Of a DNA stretch of 64,000 bases, positions 47,097-57,101 are shown one piece after another. Within the stretch, counting starts at the first letter, position 1; each line of letters starts with the position of its first letter. The translations under genes were made by a program, and so were the position numbers. Location: the NCBI GenBank assembly GCA_001567485.1, contig JZRA01000092.1, positions 172,987-236,986 of the forward strand, given 5' to 3'. The DNA is from Chloroflexi bacterium OLB13. GTDB lineage: Bacteria; Chloroflexota; Anaerolineae; Aggregatilineales; Phototrophicaceae. The notes under the pieces are model-generated. The model did no database searches and was not told the DNA's origin. It saw only the letters and a list, made by a program, of their open reading frames with translations.

Positions 47097-47681
47097 TTAC
47101 TTCGCCTCCTCGGTCGGCGCGGCGCTGGCCGCTTGCCGGGCAGCGCGCTCCCAGAACGGGCGCATCTGATCGACCGGCTTGCCGCGCATCGCCGCAAGCT
47201 CCTCGGCGCTGCGCATCTGCTTGAGCGCGTCGATGGTCGCCATCGCCACGTTCAGCAGGTTCGGGCTGCCCTGCGACTTGGTAAGCACGTCGTGTACGCC
47301 GACCGCCTCAAGCACAGCGCGCACACCACCGGCCGCGATAACGCCGGTGCCGGGCGCAGCCGGCTTGACCAGAACACGCGCGCCGCCCCAGCGGCCCGTG
47401 GCCTCATGGGGGACGGTGCTGCCGCTCAGCGACACTTTGGTCATGCGGCGGCGTGCCCGGTCGGAGCCTTTGCGGATGCTGTCAGGCACGGCGCGGCTCT
47501 TGCCGACACCGATACCGATCCGTCCTTTGTTATCGCCAACGATGACCACCGTGCGGAAGGCGAAGCGCCGACCGCCCTTGATCACCTTAGCGACGCGCGT
47601 AATGTCAACTACGCGCTCGTCGAGTTCTTCACGTTCTTCATCACGGTCGCGCCGATCGCGCCGTTCGCGCTTGTCAGCCAT
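47097..47681 (-). CDS. rpsE: 30S ribosomal protein S5 (uS5)
   Basis: 194 residues. N-terminal Arg/Asp/Glu-rich extension (KRERRDRRDRDEEREELDER), then VVDITRVAKVIKGGRRFAFR, VIVGDNKGRIGIGVGKSRAVPDSI (dsRBD-like RNA-binding region), and KPAAPGTGVIAAGGVRAVLEAVG. Long charged start is a lineage feature. Confidence 0.96.
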   Translation of the reverse strand: MADKRERRDRRDRDEEREELDERVVDITRVAKVIKGGRRFAFRTVVIVGDNKGRIGIGVGKSRAVPDSIRKGSDRARRRMTKVSLSGSTVPHEATGRWGGARVLVKPAAPGTGVIAAGGVRAVLEAVGVHDVLTKSQGSPNLLNVAMATIDALKQMRSAEELAAMRGKPVDQMRPFWERAARQAASAAPTEEAK

Positions 47682-47698
47682 GCGTTCCTCCGATTCGT

Positions 47699-48073
47699 CT
47701 AGAATTCGAGGCCGGCTTCACGGGCGCCTTCAGCAAGCGCCGCGACGCGACCATGATAACGATACCCACCACGGTCGAAGACCACCTGCGTGATCCCGGC
47801 CGCCTTGGCGCGTTCGGCGACAATCTTGCCGACGATCTTCGCCGCGTCCTTCTTGTTCTTGCCGTTGGCCTGCGTTTGGACATCCGCGTCGATGGTCGAT
47901 GCGGAGACCAGCGTGTGGCCGGCCTCGTCATCAATCACCTGCGCATAGATGTTGGCAAGGCTGCGATACACGTTCAGGCGCGGGCGTGCCGCGGTGCCCT
48001 CGATACGCGCACGTACGCGGGTGTGGCGGCGGTCGCGCTGAAAGCGCTTGTGCTTGTTGGTTTTTTCCGACAT
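47699..48073 (-). CDS. rplR: 50S ribosomal protein L18 (uL18)
   Basis: 124 residues; binds 5S r[72 protein letters not shown] and the GLEF ending are standard. Position between rplF and rpsE as expected. Confidence 0.96.
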   Translation of the reverse strand: MSEKTNKHKRFQRDRRHTRVRARIEGTAARPRLNVYRSLANIYAQVIDDEAGHTLVSASTIDADVQTQANGKNKKDAAKIVGKIVAERAKAAGITQVVFDRGGYRYHGRVAALAEGAREAGLEF

Positions 48074-48088
48074 TGTCTACGCCCTACC

Positions 48089-48649
48089 CTACTTCTTACC
48101 AGTCTTGCCGGCCTTGCCAGCCTTGCGACGGATCGTCTCATTGACGTAACGCACACCTTTGCCCTTGTACGGCTCAGGCGGGCGGAGTTTGCGAATATCA
48201 GCGGCGACCTGCCCGACCAGCTGCTTGTCGAAGCCATCGATATGCAGCAGGGTGCCTCTGCGGTCGCTGGGGACATCGAAGGAAATGCCAGCTGGGGCAT
48301 CGACCGGGATCTCGTGCGAGTAGCCCAGTTTTAAGATCAGCTTGCTGCCGCGCATCTCTGCGACGTAGCCGGTTCCTTCGATAATCAGGGTCTTGCGGAA
48401 GCCGGCCGACACGCCAGTCACCATGTTGGCGATCAGCGCGCGGGTGAGGCCGTGCAGCGCACGTTCCTGCCGGGCATCGCTTGACCGAACCACGTTGTAC
48501 ACGCCATCTTCACCCTTTTCAAGGGAAATACCCTCAGGGATGGTGTGCTTCAATTCGCCTTTCGGGCCTTTTACCGTGACCTCGCGGCCGTCGACCTTGA
48601 AGTCGACCTTGGGCGGGAGGGCAATTGGCATCTTTCCAATTCGCGACAT
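48089..48649 (-). CDS. rplF: 50S ribosomal protein L6 (uL6)
   Basis: 186 residues from MSRIGKMPIALPP; the frame is open to 48670 but that part overlaps rpsH. Seen: VTVKGPKGEL, the GFRKTLIIEGTGYVAEMRGSKLILKLGYSH block, and C-terminal KLRPPEPYKGKGVRYVNETIRRKAGK, the L6 signature. Confidence 0.96.
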   Translation of the reverse strand: MSRIGKMPIALPPKVDFKVDGREVTVKGPKGELKHTIPEGISLEKGEDGVYNVVRSSDARQERALHGLTRALIANMVTGVSAGFRKTLIIEGTGYVAEMRGSKLILKLGYSHEIPVDAPAGISFDVPSDRRGTLLHIDGFDKQLVGQVAADIRKLRPPEPYKGKGVRYVNETIRRKAGKAGKTGKK

Positions 48650-48663
48650 CGTCAGTCCCTCGC

Positions 48664-49068
48664 TTACCACACGTAGCAGATGACTTCGCCGCCGATGCGC
48701 TCGCGACGAGCCTGCGCCGCCGTCATCACGCCGCGAGGCGTGGTCATAATGGCGATGCCGGTTCCGCTGAGCACCCGCGGGAGATCCCGGCTGCTACGGT
48801 ATACACGACGGCCGGGCTTGCTGACGCGCGTCATATTGGTGATGACCGGGCGGCGCGAGCGGCGGGGGCCGTAGTACTTCAACTCGATGTGGATGAGACC
48901 GAACGGCTTCTCTTCGCCGACCGTGTACCCATCGATGAAACCTTCTTCGTGGAGAATACGCGCAATCTCCAACTTCAGCTTGCTGACCGGGATCGAGACG
49001 GATGGCTTGCCCGCCATCAGCGCATTCCGGATGCGCGTAAGCATATCGGCAATCGGATCATTCACCAT
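48664..49068 (-). CDS. rpsH: 30S ribosomal protein S8 (uS8)
   Basis: 134 residues. [30 protein letters not shown] at the start, [28 protein letters not shown], and the C-terminal signature [33 protein letters not shown]. In E. coli S8 represses the spc operon; whether so here is unknown. Confidence 0.97.
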   Translation of the reverse strand: MVNDPIADMLTRIRNALMAGKPSVSIPVSKLKLEIARILHEEGFIDGYTVGEEKPFGLIHIELKYYGPRRSRRPVITNMTRVSKPGRRVYRSSRDLPRVLSGTGIAIMTTPRGVMTAAQARRERIGGEVICYVW

Positions 49069-49083
49069 GGTATCTCGCTCCCT

Positions 49084-49266
49084 TTACCAGCTCGACTTGA
49101 CCAAGCCGGGAATTTCACCCCGCAGGGCCATCTCGCGCAGGCAGATACGGCACAGGCCGAACCGGCGGACGTAGCCGCGCGGGCGGCCGCACTTGTTGCA
49201 GCGGTTGCGCACTTGCACCTGATACTTACGCCGCGTTTCACGCACGACGATTGACTTCTTCGCCAT
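49084..49266 (-). CDS. rpsN: 30S ribosomal protein S14, zinc-binding type (uS14)
   Basis: 60 residues, the short C+ form: zinc Cys pairs in [10 protein letters not shown] and [23 protein letters not shown]. Zinc-free S14 paralogues, about 100 residues long, can replace this type under zinc starvation; none is seen in the window. Confidence 0.97.
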   Translation of the reverse strand: MAKKSIVVRETRRKYQVQVRNRCNKCGRPRGYVRRFGLCRICLREMALRGEIPGLVKSSW

Positions 49267-49278
49267 CGATGTACCGTC

Positions 49279-49836
49279 CTAATTCTCGCGGAAGGGCATG
49301 CCGAGCAGCTTCAGCAGCCGACGGCCTTCTTCGTCATTGCGGGCAGTGGTCACGATCGTGATCTCCATGCCCCGGACTTTGTCGATCTTGTCGAACTGAA
49401 TTTCCGGGAACACCAACTGTTCGCGCAGACCGATGGTGTAGTTGCCGCGGCCATCGAGCTTAGCAGGCACGCCACGGAAGTCCCGGATGCGCGGCAGGGC
49501 GATATTGATCAGCCGATCAAGCAGCGCCCACATCTTCTCACCGCGCAGGGTGACTTTCACGCCAATCGCGCGGCCCTCACGCAGCTTGAACTGCGCGATG
49601 CTCTTCTTGGCGCGGGTGATGACCGGCTGCTGGCCGGTGATCTGGCGCAGGTCTTCGACCGCAGCATCCAGCATCTTGGGCGCGTCCATCGCCTCGCCCA
49701 TTCCGATATTGACGACAACTTTCTCGATGCGGGGAACCTGCATCGCGTTGTCGAACTTAAACTCGTTAATCATGGCCGGCGCGATCTCTTCGCGGTAGCG
49801 AGCGAGCAGCACCGGCACGGTCTTGGTCTCAGCCAT
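49279..49836 (-). CDS. rplE: 50S ribosomal protein L5 (uL5)
   Basis: 185 residues; binds 5S rRNA and the P-site t[62 protein letters not shown], and [30 protein letters not shown] are typical of L5. Confidence 0.97.
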   Translation of the reverse strand: MAETKTVPVLLARYREEIAPAMINEFKFDNAMQVPRIEKVVVNIGMGEAMDAPKMLDAAVEDLRQITGQQPVITRAKKSIAQFKLREGRAIGVKVTLRGEKMWALLDRLINIALPRIRDFRGVPAKLDGRGNYTIGLREQLVFPEIQFDKIDKVRGMEITIVTTARNDEEGRRLLKLLGMPFREN

Positions 49837-49854
49837 GGGTTACCTCGCTCCGGC

Positions 49855-50178
49855 CTAGTCGATGTCCTGCTGGCACTTCTTGCACCAGCGGACTTTATTG
49901 CCGTCGTCCTTGAAACGGTAGCCCACGCGCGTGGACTTGCCGCAGGATGGGCAAACCAGCATGATGTTGGACAGATCAATCGGCGCGTTGAATTCCACGA
50001 TTTGCGCCGGGATCTGCCTGCCGCCGACCTGTTGGGCGCGGCGGTGGCGTTTGCGGAGGTTGATGCCCTCCACAACTACGCGGTTATCTTTCTTCTGAAC
50101 CTCGAGGACCTTGCCCGTCTCTCCGATATCGCGACCGGCGATAACCGCGACGGTATCCCCTTTCTTGATGCGCTGCAT
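49855..50178 (-). CDS. rplX: 50S ribosomal protein L24 (uL24)
   Basis: 107 residues. KOW motif near the start (KKGDTVAVIAGRDIGETGKVLEVQKKDNRVVVEGIN), then IPAQIVEFNAPIDLSNIMLVCP and a C-terminal zinc-like pair (VCPSCGKSTRVGYRFKD with CKKCQ). An assembly initiator protein. The C-terminal Cys residues (two CxxC) are found in a subset of bacteria. Confidence 0.96.
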   Translation of the reverse strand: MQRIKKGDTVAVIAGRDIGETGKVLEVQKKDNRVVVEGINLRKRHRRAQQVGGRQIPAQIVEFNAPIDLSNIMLVCPSCGKSTRVGYRFKDDGNKVRWCKKCQQDID

Positions 50179-50189
50179 ATCAACTTCTC

Positions 50190-50561
50190 CTACAGCGTTT
50201 CAGGGGCCAGCGATACGATTTTGACGAACCCTCTATCACGAAGTTCGCGCGCCACTGGGCCAAATACGCGCGTCCCACGCGGGTTTTGCAGGTCGTCGGC
50301 CAGAATGACCGCGGCGTTGTCGTCAAACTTGATATACGACCCGTCGTCGCGGCGGTATTCTTTGGCGGTCCGCACGATGACAGCCTTCACCACCGTGGAC
50401 TTCTTGACACTGCTCTGCGGTGTGGCCTGCTTGACAGCGGCCACCACGATATCCCCAACATACCCGTACCTGCGCTGTGATCCGCCAAGCACGCGGATCA
50501 CCAGCAGCTCTTGCGCGCCGGTGTTGTCGGCCACCTTCAGTCGAGACTCGGTTTGGATCAT
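50190..50561 (-). CDS. rplN: 50S ribosomal protein L14 (uL14)
   Basis: 123 residues: [37 protein letters not shown], the [31 protein letters not shown] block and [26 protein letters not shown]. Complete and typical, forming intersubunit bridge contacts. Confidence 0.97.
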   Translation of the reverse strand: MIQTESRLKVADNTGAQELLVIRVLGGSQRRYGYVGDIVVAAVKQATPQSSVKKSTVVKAVIVRTAKEYRRDDGSYIKFDDNAAVILADDLQNPRGTRVFGPVARELRDRGFVKIVSLAPETL

Positions 50562-50564
50562 GAC

Positions 50565-50843
50565 TTACGCCTCCGCGCTGCTCGTCTCGATCAGCTCAGG
50601 CGTCTCGAGCACCGCTTCCACCGCCCAGCGCTTGTTCTTGCTGAGCGGCTTGCTCTCGACGATGCGAACGACGCTGCCTTCCTGAATCTCGTTCGATTCA
50701 TCGTGCGCCATGACCTTCTTGGTCGAGACGACGATCTTCTTGTATACCCGGTGCATCTTGCGGCGTTCAATCGCAACGACGACGGTTTTCTCCATCTTGT
50801 TGCTGACGACGCGCCCGACCAACCGGCGGCGAGTGTTTGCCAT
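50565..50843 (-). CDS. rpsQ: 30S ribosomal protein S17 (uS17)
   Basis: 92 residues. [34 protein letters not shown] is the S17 start (OB fold), with [22 protein letters not shown] near the end. Three bases before rplN. Confidence 0.96.
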   Translation of the reverse strand: MANTRRRLVGRVVSNKMEKTVVVAIERRKMHRVYKKIVVSTKKVMAHDESNEIQEGSVVRIVESKPLSKNKRWAVEAVLETPELIETSSAEA

Positions 50844-50845
50844 CG

Positions 50846-51058
50846 CTAATTCCCCTTCTGCGCGCTGCCGGCCTGCCGCTGTGAGAGCACCGTCTTCAAA
50901 CGCGCCAGATCGCGACGGTTCTGCCAGAGCAGGTTTTCGTTCTTGAGTTCGCCGTTGGCCTTTTGAAGGCGCAGCTGGTACATCTCGGCGCGGTTGTCCT
51001 CGATCGCATTCAAGATATCTTCATCGGACATCTTACGAACGTCACGGATGTCTACCAT
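50846..51058 (-). CDS. rpmC: 50S ribosomal protein L29 (uL29)
   Basis: 70 residues from the ATG at 51058, one base into the rplP stop (TAATG). [33 protein letters not shown] and [15 protein letters not shown] give the two-helix L29 hairpin at the tunnel exit. A longer frame to 51115 lies inside rplP and is not supported. Confidence 0.94.
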   Translation of the reverse strand: MVDIRDVRKMSDEDILNAIEDNRAEMYQLRLQKANGELKNENLLWQNRRDLARLKTVLSQRQAGSAQKGN

Positions 51059-51492
51059 TAGCCGACCTCCTGACCGCTGATCGGGTCGATCCGCCTGATG
51101 ATCTTGCACTTGCACGGCAGCTTGAAGGCCGCAAGGCGAAGCGCTTCGAGCGCGTCCTGCTCGTCCACGCCGCCCATTTCAAACAGGACGCGGCCGGGCT
51201 TGATGACTGCGGCCCAGTATTCCACCGACCCCTTGCCGGAACCCATGCGGGTCTCGGCGGCTTTCTTGGAGACCGGCTTATCCGGGAACACACGGATCCA
51301 AATCTTGCCGCGGCGCTTGATATAGCGCACCATCGCGCGGCGGGCTGCCTCGATCTGCCGGCTGCTCAGCCAGATCGGCTCGAGGGCTTGCAGGCCGTAT
51401 TCACCGAATTGGACGGCAGCGCCGCGCAGTTCGGTGCCCTTCCGGCGACCGCGGAACTGCTTACGGTATTTGACGCGCTTAGGCATCAACAT
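51058..51492 (-). CDS. rplP: 50S ribosomal protein L16 (uL16)
   Basis: 144 residues. [22 protein letters not shown] start, [60 protein letters not shown] and AFKLPCK. The ATG at 51492 has AGGAG nine bases upstream; the ATG two codons later is nearer the family start. Confidence 0.97.
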   Translation of the reverse strand: MLMPKRVKYRKQFRGRRKGTELRGAAVQFGEYGLQALEPIWLSSRQIEAARRAMVRYIKRRGKIWIRVFPDKPVSKKAAETRMGSGKGSVEYWAAVIKPGRVLFEMGGVDEQDALEALRLAAFKLPCKCKIIRRIDPISGQEVG

Positions 51493-51536
51493 GCTTGATT
51501 GCTCCTTTTCCTTACGCGAGGACGCGGCTCAGCCGG

Positions 51537-52214
51537 CTACGAGCTGACGTACACGCCGGACTTCTCATCCGTCCGCGTGTTGTCCTGCTGCAGGATTTCG
51601 CCCTTGTAGATCCAGACCTTGATGCCGAGCTGGCCGAACGTCGTTAGCGCTTCCGTCTTCCCGAAGTCGATTGACGCACGCAGCGTATTACGCGGCACGC
51701 GACCCTCGCTGACCATTTCGCGGCGGCTCATGTCGCCACCCGCCAAACGGCCACTCACCTCGATGCGGATGCCCTGCGCGCCTAGCCGCATCGCCTGCGA
51801 CACGGCACGTTTCATGGCGCGGCTGTGGCCGATGCGCCGGACGAGCTGCCCTGCGATATTGGCGGCGACCAACTGGGCGTCGAGATCCGGCTTGTCGATC
51901 TCACTGACCTCAACCTTGACCTTCTTGTGGGTCAGCGCTTCGAGATCGGCGCGCAGTTTCTTGACGGCCTTGCCTTCACGCCCGATGATGATCCCCGGCC
52001 GCATCGTGTGGATAGTCACCACGACTTGGTTCGGGAACCGTTCGATCTCGATTCGCGAGACACCGGCCTTTTCCGCTTCCTTGCTGATGAAACTGCGAAC
52101 CTTGCGGTCTTCCTTCAGCAGATCAACGTATTCGGGGCCTTCCGCGTACCAGCGTGAATCCCAATCCCGGTTGACCTTGAGCCGGAACCCTACCGGATGA
52201 ACTTTGCGACCCAT
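51537..52214 (-). CDS. rpsC: 30S ribosomal protein S3 (uS3)
   Basis: 225 residues. GRKVHPVGFRLKVNRDWDSRWYAE, the KH domain VVTIHTMRPGIIIGREGKAVKKLRADLEALTHKKVKV, and C-terminal GAQGIRIEVSGRLAGGDMSRREMVSEGRVPRNTLRA. At the mRNA entry site. Its start overlaps the rplV stop by one base. Confidence 0.97.
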   Translation of the reverse strand: MGRKVHPVGFRLKVNRDWDSRWYAEGPEYVDLLKEDRKVRSFISKEAEKAGVSRIEIERFPNQVVVTIHTMRPGIIIGREGKAVKKLRADLEALTHKKVKVEVSEIDKPDLDAQLVAANIAGQLVRRIGHSRAMKRAVSQAMRLGAQGIRIEVSGRLAGGDMSRREMVSEGRVPRNTLRASIDFGKTEALTTFGQLGIKVWIYKGEILQQDNTRTDEKSGVYVSS

Positions 52215-52555
52215 TAACTGATCCCCCGCTGTCCCAACACAACCGTCAGATGAGAGATCCGGCGAACGCGAGGCTTGTAGCGGCCGCGTGCGCCCGCCTT
52301 CACCCGCTTCAGGCGCGTCCCTTCATCCGCGAAGATCTGCGCGATAAACAGGCTGTTCGGGTCCAGATCAAGATTGTTCTCTGCGTTGGCGATTGCCGAC
52401 GCGAGCGTCTTGCCGACCATCTCTGCGCCCTTGTGGGGCATGAAGCGCAGGACGGTCTGCGCTTGCAGCGCATTCAGTCCACGCACCTTATCGCAGACCA
52501 GACGCAGTTTGCGAGGGGAGATGGACAGATGTTTCGTGTATGCACGCACTTCCAT
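52214..52555 (-). CDS. rplV: 50S ribosomal protein L22 (uL22)
   Basis: 113 residues. AYTKHLSISPRKLRLVCDKVRGLNALQAQTVLRFMPHKGAEM and AQIFADEGTRLKRVKAGARGRYKPRVRRISHLTVVL, the long beta-hairpin that lines the exit tunnel and the site of macrolide-resistance changes in other bacteria. Complete. Confidence 0.97.
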   Translation of the reverse strand: MEVRAYTKHLSISPRKLRLVCDKVRGLNALQAQTVLRFMPHKGAEMVGKTLASAIANAENNLDLDPNSLFIAQIFADEGTRLKRVKAGARGRYKPRVRRISHLTVVLGQRGIS

Positions 52556-52567
52556 GTGTCCTCGCTC

Positions 52568-52840
52568 CTACTTCTTCTTTTCCTTCGCGACGTGCCCCTT
52601 GAAGGTGCGCGTCGGGGCGAACTCGCCCAGCTTGTGGCCGACCATGTTCTCGGTCACGAAGATCGCCACATGGCGGCGGCCGTCGTGCACGGCGATGGTG
52701 TGGCCGACCATCTGCGGGAAGATGGTGCTCGCCCGGCTCCACGTCCGGATCACCACCTTCTTGTTCTCGGTATTCAGCTTCTCGACTTTCGCGAGCAGCT
52801 TGGGATCGATGAACGGTCCCTTCTTCAGCGAACGACCCAT
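52568..52840 (-). CDS. rpsS: 30S ribosomal protein S19 (uS19)
   Basis: 90 residues: [79 protein letters not shown], essentially the whole conserved S19 core. In the head of the small subunit, with S13. Confidence 0.97.
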   Translation of the reverse strand: MGRSLKKGPFIDPKLLAKVEKLNTENKKVVIRTWSRASTIFPQMVGHTIAVHDGRRHVAIFVTENMVGHKLGEFAPTRTFKGHVAKEKKK

Positions 52841-52877
52841 ATTCCTAGTCCTCGTCCTATCTCACTGACCAACCGAA

Positions 52878-53702
52878 CTAGGCGCGCCGGCGCACGACAA
52901 AACGGTTCGTGCGCTTGTTGCTGCGGGTACGCTTGCCGAGGGCCGGCTTACCCCACGGCGTCTTGGGCGCCTTCATACCGATGCCGCTGCGACCCTCACC
53001 ACCACCATGCGGGTGACTGTTGGGATCCATGGCGATACCGCGGACGGACGGGCGAATACCGATCCAGCGCTTGCGGCCAGCCTTACCGAAATTCACGTTG
53101 CCGTGATCGACGTTGCCAACCTGTCCGATCGTCGCCATGCAGCGCTCGTGGACAAGGCGAACCTCACCGCTCGGCAGGCGAACCTGCGCGTACGTGCCTT
53201 CCTTCGCCATCAGCTGCGCCGAGACCCCCGCCGAGCGCGCCATTTGGCCGCCCTTGCCGGGCTTCAGCTCGATGTTGTGAATCTCCGTGCCGACCGGGAT
53301 ATCCGCGATCGCCAGCGCGTTACCCGGGCGCAGTGTCGCCAGTGGCCCGTTGCCGATCACATCGCCGACCTTGAGGCCGAGCGGCGCGATGATGTAACGC
53401 TTCTCGCCGTCTTCGTACTCCACCATCGCGATGCGTGCGCTGCGGTTGGGATCGTATTCGATCGCGCTGACCGTCGCTTTGCAGTCGAACTTGTTGCGCT
53501 TGAAGTCAATCACACGGTAGCGACGACGATGGCCGCCGCCCCGGTGACGGATCGTCACCCGGCCCTGATTGTTGCGACCACCCCGCTTGCGCAGCGCCTC
53601 TGTCAAAGAACGCTCTGGCCTGCTTTTGGTGATCTCTTCGAACGTGTGGCCCGTCATTCCCCGGCGGCCAGCCGAGGTGGGCTTATAGACCTTAACCGGC
53701 AT
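52878..53702 (-). CDS. rplB: 50S ribosomal protein L2 (uL2)
   Basis: 274 residues. [31 protein letters not shown], the SH3-like [39 protein letters not shown], and the peptidyl-transferase-side [21 protein letters not shown]. Complete and standard. Confidence 0.98.
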   Translation of the reverse strand: MPVKVYKPTSAGRRGMTGHTFEEITKSRPERSLTEALRKRGGRNNQGRVTIRHRGGGHRRRYRVIDFKRNKFDCKATVSAIEYDPNRSARIAMVEYEDGEKRYIIAPLGLKVGDVIGNGPLATLRPGNALAIADIPVGTEIHNIELKPGKGGQMARSAGVSAQLMAKEGTYAQVRLPSGEVRLVHERCMATIGQVGNVDHGNVNFGKAGRKRWIGIRPSVRGIAMDPNSHPHGGGEGRSGIGMKAPKTPWGKPALGKRTRSNKRTNRFVVRRRA

Positions 53703-53713
53703 TTCTCCGCCCC

Positions 53714-54007
53714 TTACACTTCGAACAGGCTAATCGTGTCGCCCGCGGACAGGGTCACGACCGCCTTCTTCCACTGCTGCGTGCGGCGGTAGAATTTCCG
53801 ACCGCGGCGGCCGCGCTTGTACGGCATCACCATCGTATTGATCTTGACGACTGCGACGTCGAAGATCACTTCCACCGCTTCCTTGATCTGAACCTTGTTG
53901 GCGTTCAGTGCGACCTCGAACACGTATTGGTGGTTCACGGTCATCACGTTCGACTTCTCGGTGATCACCGGGCGGCGGATCACATCATACAGGTGCAAAT
54001 CGGGCAT
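53714..54007 (-). CDS. rplW: 50S ribosomal protein L23 (uL23)
   Basis: 97 residues. [66 protein letters not shown], the docking site of trigger factor and SRP at the exit tunnel. Eleven bases before rplB. Confidence 0.96.
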   Translation of the reverse strand: MPDLHLYDVIRRPVITEKSNVMTVNHQYVFEVALNANKVQIKEAVEVIFDVAVVKINTMVMPYKRGRRGRKFYRRTQQWKKAVVTLSAGDTISLFEV

Positions 54008-54012
54008 TGTCT

Positions 54013-54657
54013 CTAGCCCTCCGTTCCAAGCCAGCTCGTCAGCACTTCGAGTGCGTCAAGCGGCACAATAACCTTGTCATACGTCAGCAGGTCGCGCACG
54101 TTCAGGTAGCTGGCCCGCAGGTAGAAGGCGCGGTCGAGATTGCCGATGCCGCGTTCGAGGTTCTCGTTACGCTCAGCCAGCAGAACCAGCGCAGAGCTGC
54201 TGCCCACCAGTGCGTCGAGAACTTTGCTGACTTCCTTCGTCTTGGGCGCAGAAACGCTCAACTTGTCGACCACCACCAACTGCTCGTCAAGGACGGCCGC
54301 GCTCAGGGCGTTACGCAGCGCCGCGCGCACCATCTTCTTGGGCATGTCCTTGGTGTACTTATGCGGGATCGGGCCGTGAGCCTTGCCACCCCCAACAAAG
54401 ATCGGCGCGTTGCGCGAACCATGGCGCGCGCGGCCCGTTCCCTTTTGGCGGTAGATCTTGGCGGTGCTGATGCTGACCTCGCCCCGCGTCTTGGTCTTGT
54501 GCGTGCCGAGGCGCGCGTTCGCCATCTGGCGCACATACGCCTGATGCATCAACCCGACGTTGAGATCCTCGCGGGAAATCCCGAAAATCTCGGCCGGCAG
54601 ATCGACCGTGCTGACCTGCTTGCCGTTCACATCCTTAACTGGAAACTGCATTGTCAT
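54013..54657 (-). CDS. rplD: 50S ribosomal protein L4 (uL4)
   Basis: 214 residues. QAYVRQMANARLGTHKTKTRGEVS, YRQKGTGRARHGSRNAPIFVGGGKAHGPIPHKYTKDMPKKMVRAALRNAL, the extended tunnel loop, then the C-terminal Rossmann-like domain. In E. coli L4 represses the S10 operon; not testable here. Confidence 0.97.
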   Translation of the reverse strand: MTMQFPVKDVNGKQVSTVDLPAEIFGISREDLNVGLMHQAYVRQMANARLGTHKTKTRGEVSISTAKIYRQKGTGRARHGSRNAPIFVGGGKAHGPIPHKYTKDMPKKMVRAALRNALSAAVLDEQLVVVDKLSVSAPKTKEVSKVLDALVGSSSALVLLAERNENLERGIGNLDRAFYLRASYLNVRDLLTYDKVIVPLDALEVLTSWLGTEG

Positions 54658-54681
54658 AGCCTCCGTTACCTTTCGCCCGCG

Positions 54682-55323
54682 CTACTTCGTACGAGCTTTC
54701 ACGGACGGCTTAATCATCACGATGCCGTTCTTGGCGCCGGGAACCGAACCGCGCACAGCGATCAGGTTCTTGTCGGCGTCGATCAGAACGACCTCGAGGT
54801 TTTGAATCGTGACGCGCTCGTTGCCCATCCGGCCGGCCATGCGCTGACCCGGCAGCGTACGACCGGGGAAAGAACGCTGGCCCACTGAACCGGGCGCGCG
54901 CTCGCGGTCGGACTGACCGTGAGTCTTCGGCTGGCGATTGAAGCCGTGACGCTTGATGGTGCCGGCGAAACCACGCCCCTTTGACGTGCCGACGATGTCG
55001 ACCCGTTCGCCCTTCTCAAACACCGCGACGGTGATCTCTTGCCCTTCCGCAACGTCCGCATCACCGTCCTTGATGCGAAACTCGCGCAGGTGGCGCAGCG
55101 CTGGCAGGTTGTTGCGCTTGAGATGGCCCAGCTGGCCCTTCGTCAGCCGGGTCGGCTTGGTTTCCGCGAAACCGAGCTGCACGGCGACGTAGCCTTCTTT
55201 GTCCTTACTGCGAATTTGTGTGACATGGCAGGGGCCGGCCTGAATGATGGTCACGGGGACGATATTCCCGTTATCATCAAAGACCTGCGTCATGCCAATC
55301 TTTTTGCCGATCATACCCTTCAT
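54682..55323 (-). CDS. rplC: 50S ribosomal protein L3 (uL3)
   Basis: 213 residues: GMIGKKIGMTQVFDDNGNIVPVTIIQAGPCHVTQIRSKDKEGYVAVQLGF, then TSKGRGFAGTIKRHGFNRQPKTHGQSDRERAPGSVGQ and LPGQRMAGRMGNERVTIQNLEVV. Preceded by an unusually long 148-base spacer after rpsJ. Confidence 0.97.
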   Translation of the reverse strand: MKGMIGKKIGMTQVFDDNGNIVPVTIIQAGPCHVTQIRSKDKEGYVAVQLGFAETKPTRLTKGQLGHLKRNNLPALRHLREFRIKDGDADVAEGQEITVAVFEKGERVDIVGTSKGRGFAGTIKRHGFNRQPKTHGQSDRERAPGSVGQRSFPGRTLPGQRMAGRMGNERVTIQNLEVVLIDADKNLIAVRGSVPGAKNGIVMIKPSVKARTK

Positions 55324-55471
55324 TCGATTTGCCTCCAGCGGGGTGCTGCGCGCTTCCGCGCCGGGGATCTTCGGCGTATCCCCGCCCCCTCTCTGTCTCA
55401 GCGTACTGGCCCGTACACCCGCAGCGGCGGGCCGGAACGATACCCGCTTGCGTTGCGTGTTGATGGGTGAC
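55324..55471 (-). other. Long spacer between rpsJ and rplC with hairpins
   Basis: In an operon whose other gaps are mostly under 40 bases, this 148-base gap holds self-complementary pieces: CGGGGAT with ATCCCCG around 55361-55386, and GGCCCG with CGGGCC around 55409-55434. A second promoter or a binding site for autoregulation is possible; I see no clear promoter boxes. Confidence 0.35.
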
Positions 55472-55783
55472 TTACAGTTTGATCTCGATATCGACGCCAG
55501 CCGGCAAGTTCAGACGGGTGAGGTTCTCAATCGTCTTGCTGTCCGGTTCGAGCACATCGATCAGCCGCGAATGCGTACGGATTTCGAAATGCTCGTGCGA
55601 ATCCTTGTCGATGAAGGTCGAGCGACGCACGGTGAACCGCTCAAGTTTCGTCGGTAGGGGAACTGGCCCGACCACCCGTGCACCGGCGCGCTCTGCCGTG
55701 TCGACAATCCGCTGCGCCGACTGGTCGAGGACGCGATGGTCATACGCCTTTAGCCGGATACGGATCTTGTTCTTTATCGCCAT
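55472..55783 (-). CDS. rpsJ: 30S ribosomal protein S10 (uS10, NusE)
   Basis: 103 residues: [78 protein letters not shown], the full S10 signature. Also acts as NusE in transcription antitermination in other bacteria. First gene of the S10 part, following tuf by 113 bases with a hairpin. Confidence 0.98.
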   Translation of the reverse strand: MAIKNKIRIRLKAYDHRVLDQSAQRIVDTAERAGARVVGPVPLPTKLERFTVRRSTFIDKDSHEHFEIRTHSRLIDVLEPDSKTIENLTRLNLPAGVDIEIKL

Positions 55784-55831
55784 GTGCTAACCTCACTGGC
55801 CTGCGGCCAGCCTCCATCTTCCTGTGAGATA

Positions 55832-55865
55832 ATGCCGGGAGGCGGTGTTACGCGCCTCCCGGCAT
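55832..55865 (-). other. GC-rich hairpin between tuf and rpsJ
   Basis: A perfect 13-bp stem (55832-55844 with 55853-55865) and 8-base loop. On the minus strand the sequence after it is TATCTC, not a T-run, so efficient intrinsic termination is unlikely; it may be a processing or attenuation site that sets the tuf to rpsJ ratio. Confidence 0.55.
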
Positions 55866-55896
55866 CGGATCGTCTTGGCTTCCCGGACCGCTGGGC

Positions 55897-57093
<1,197 letters not shown>

Positions 57094-57101
57094 TGTGCGT
57101 C

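Noticed and set aside
55832..55865. Hairpin after tuf as a terminator
   Set aside because: The stem is strong but there is no T-run on the minus strand, and rpsJ has no convincing promoter of its own.
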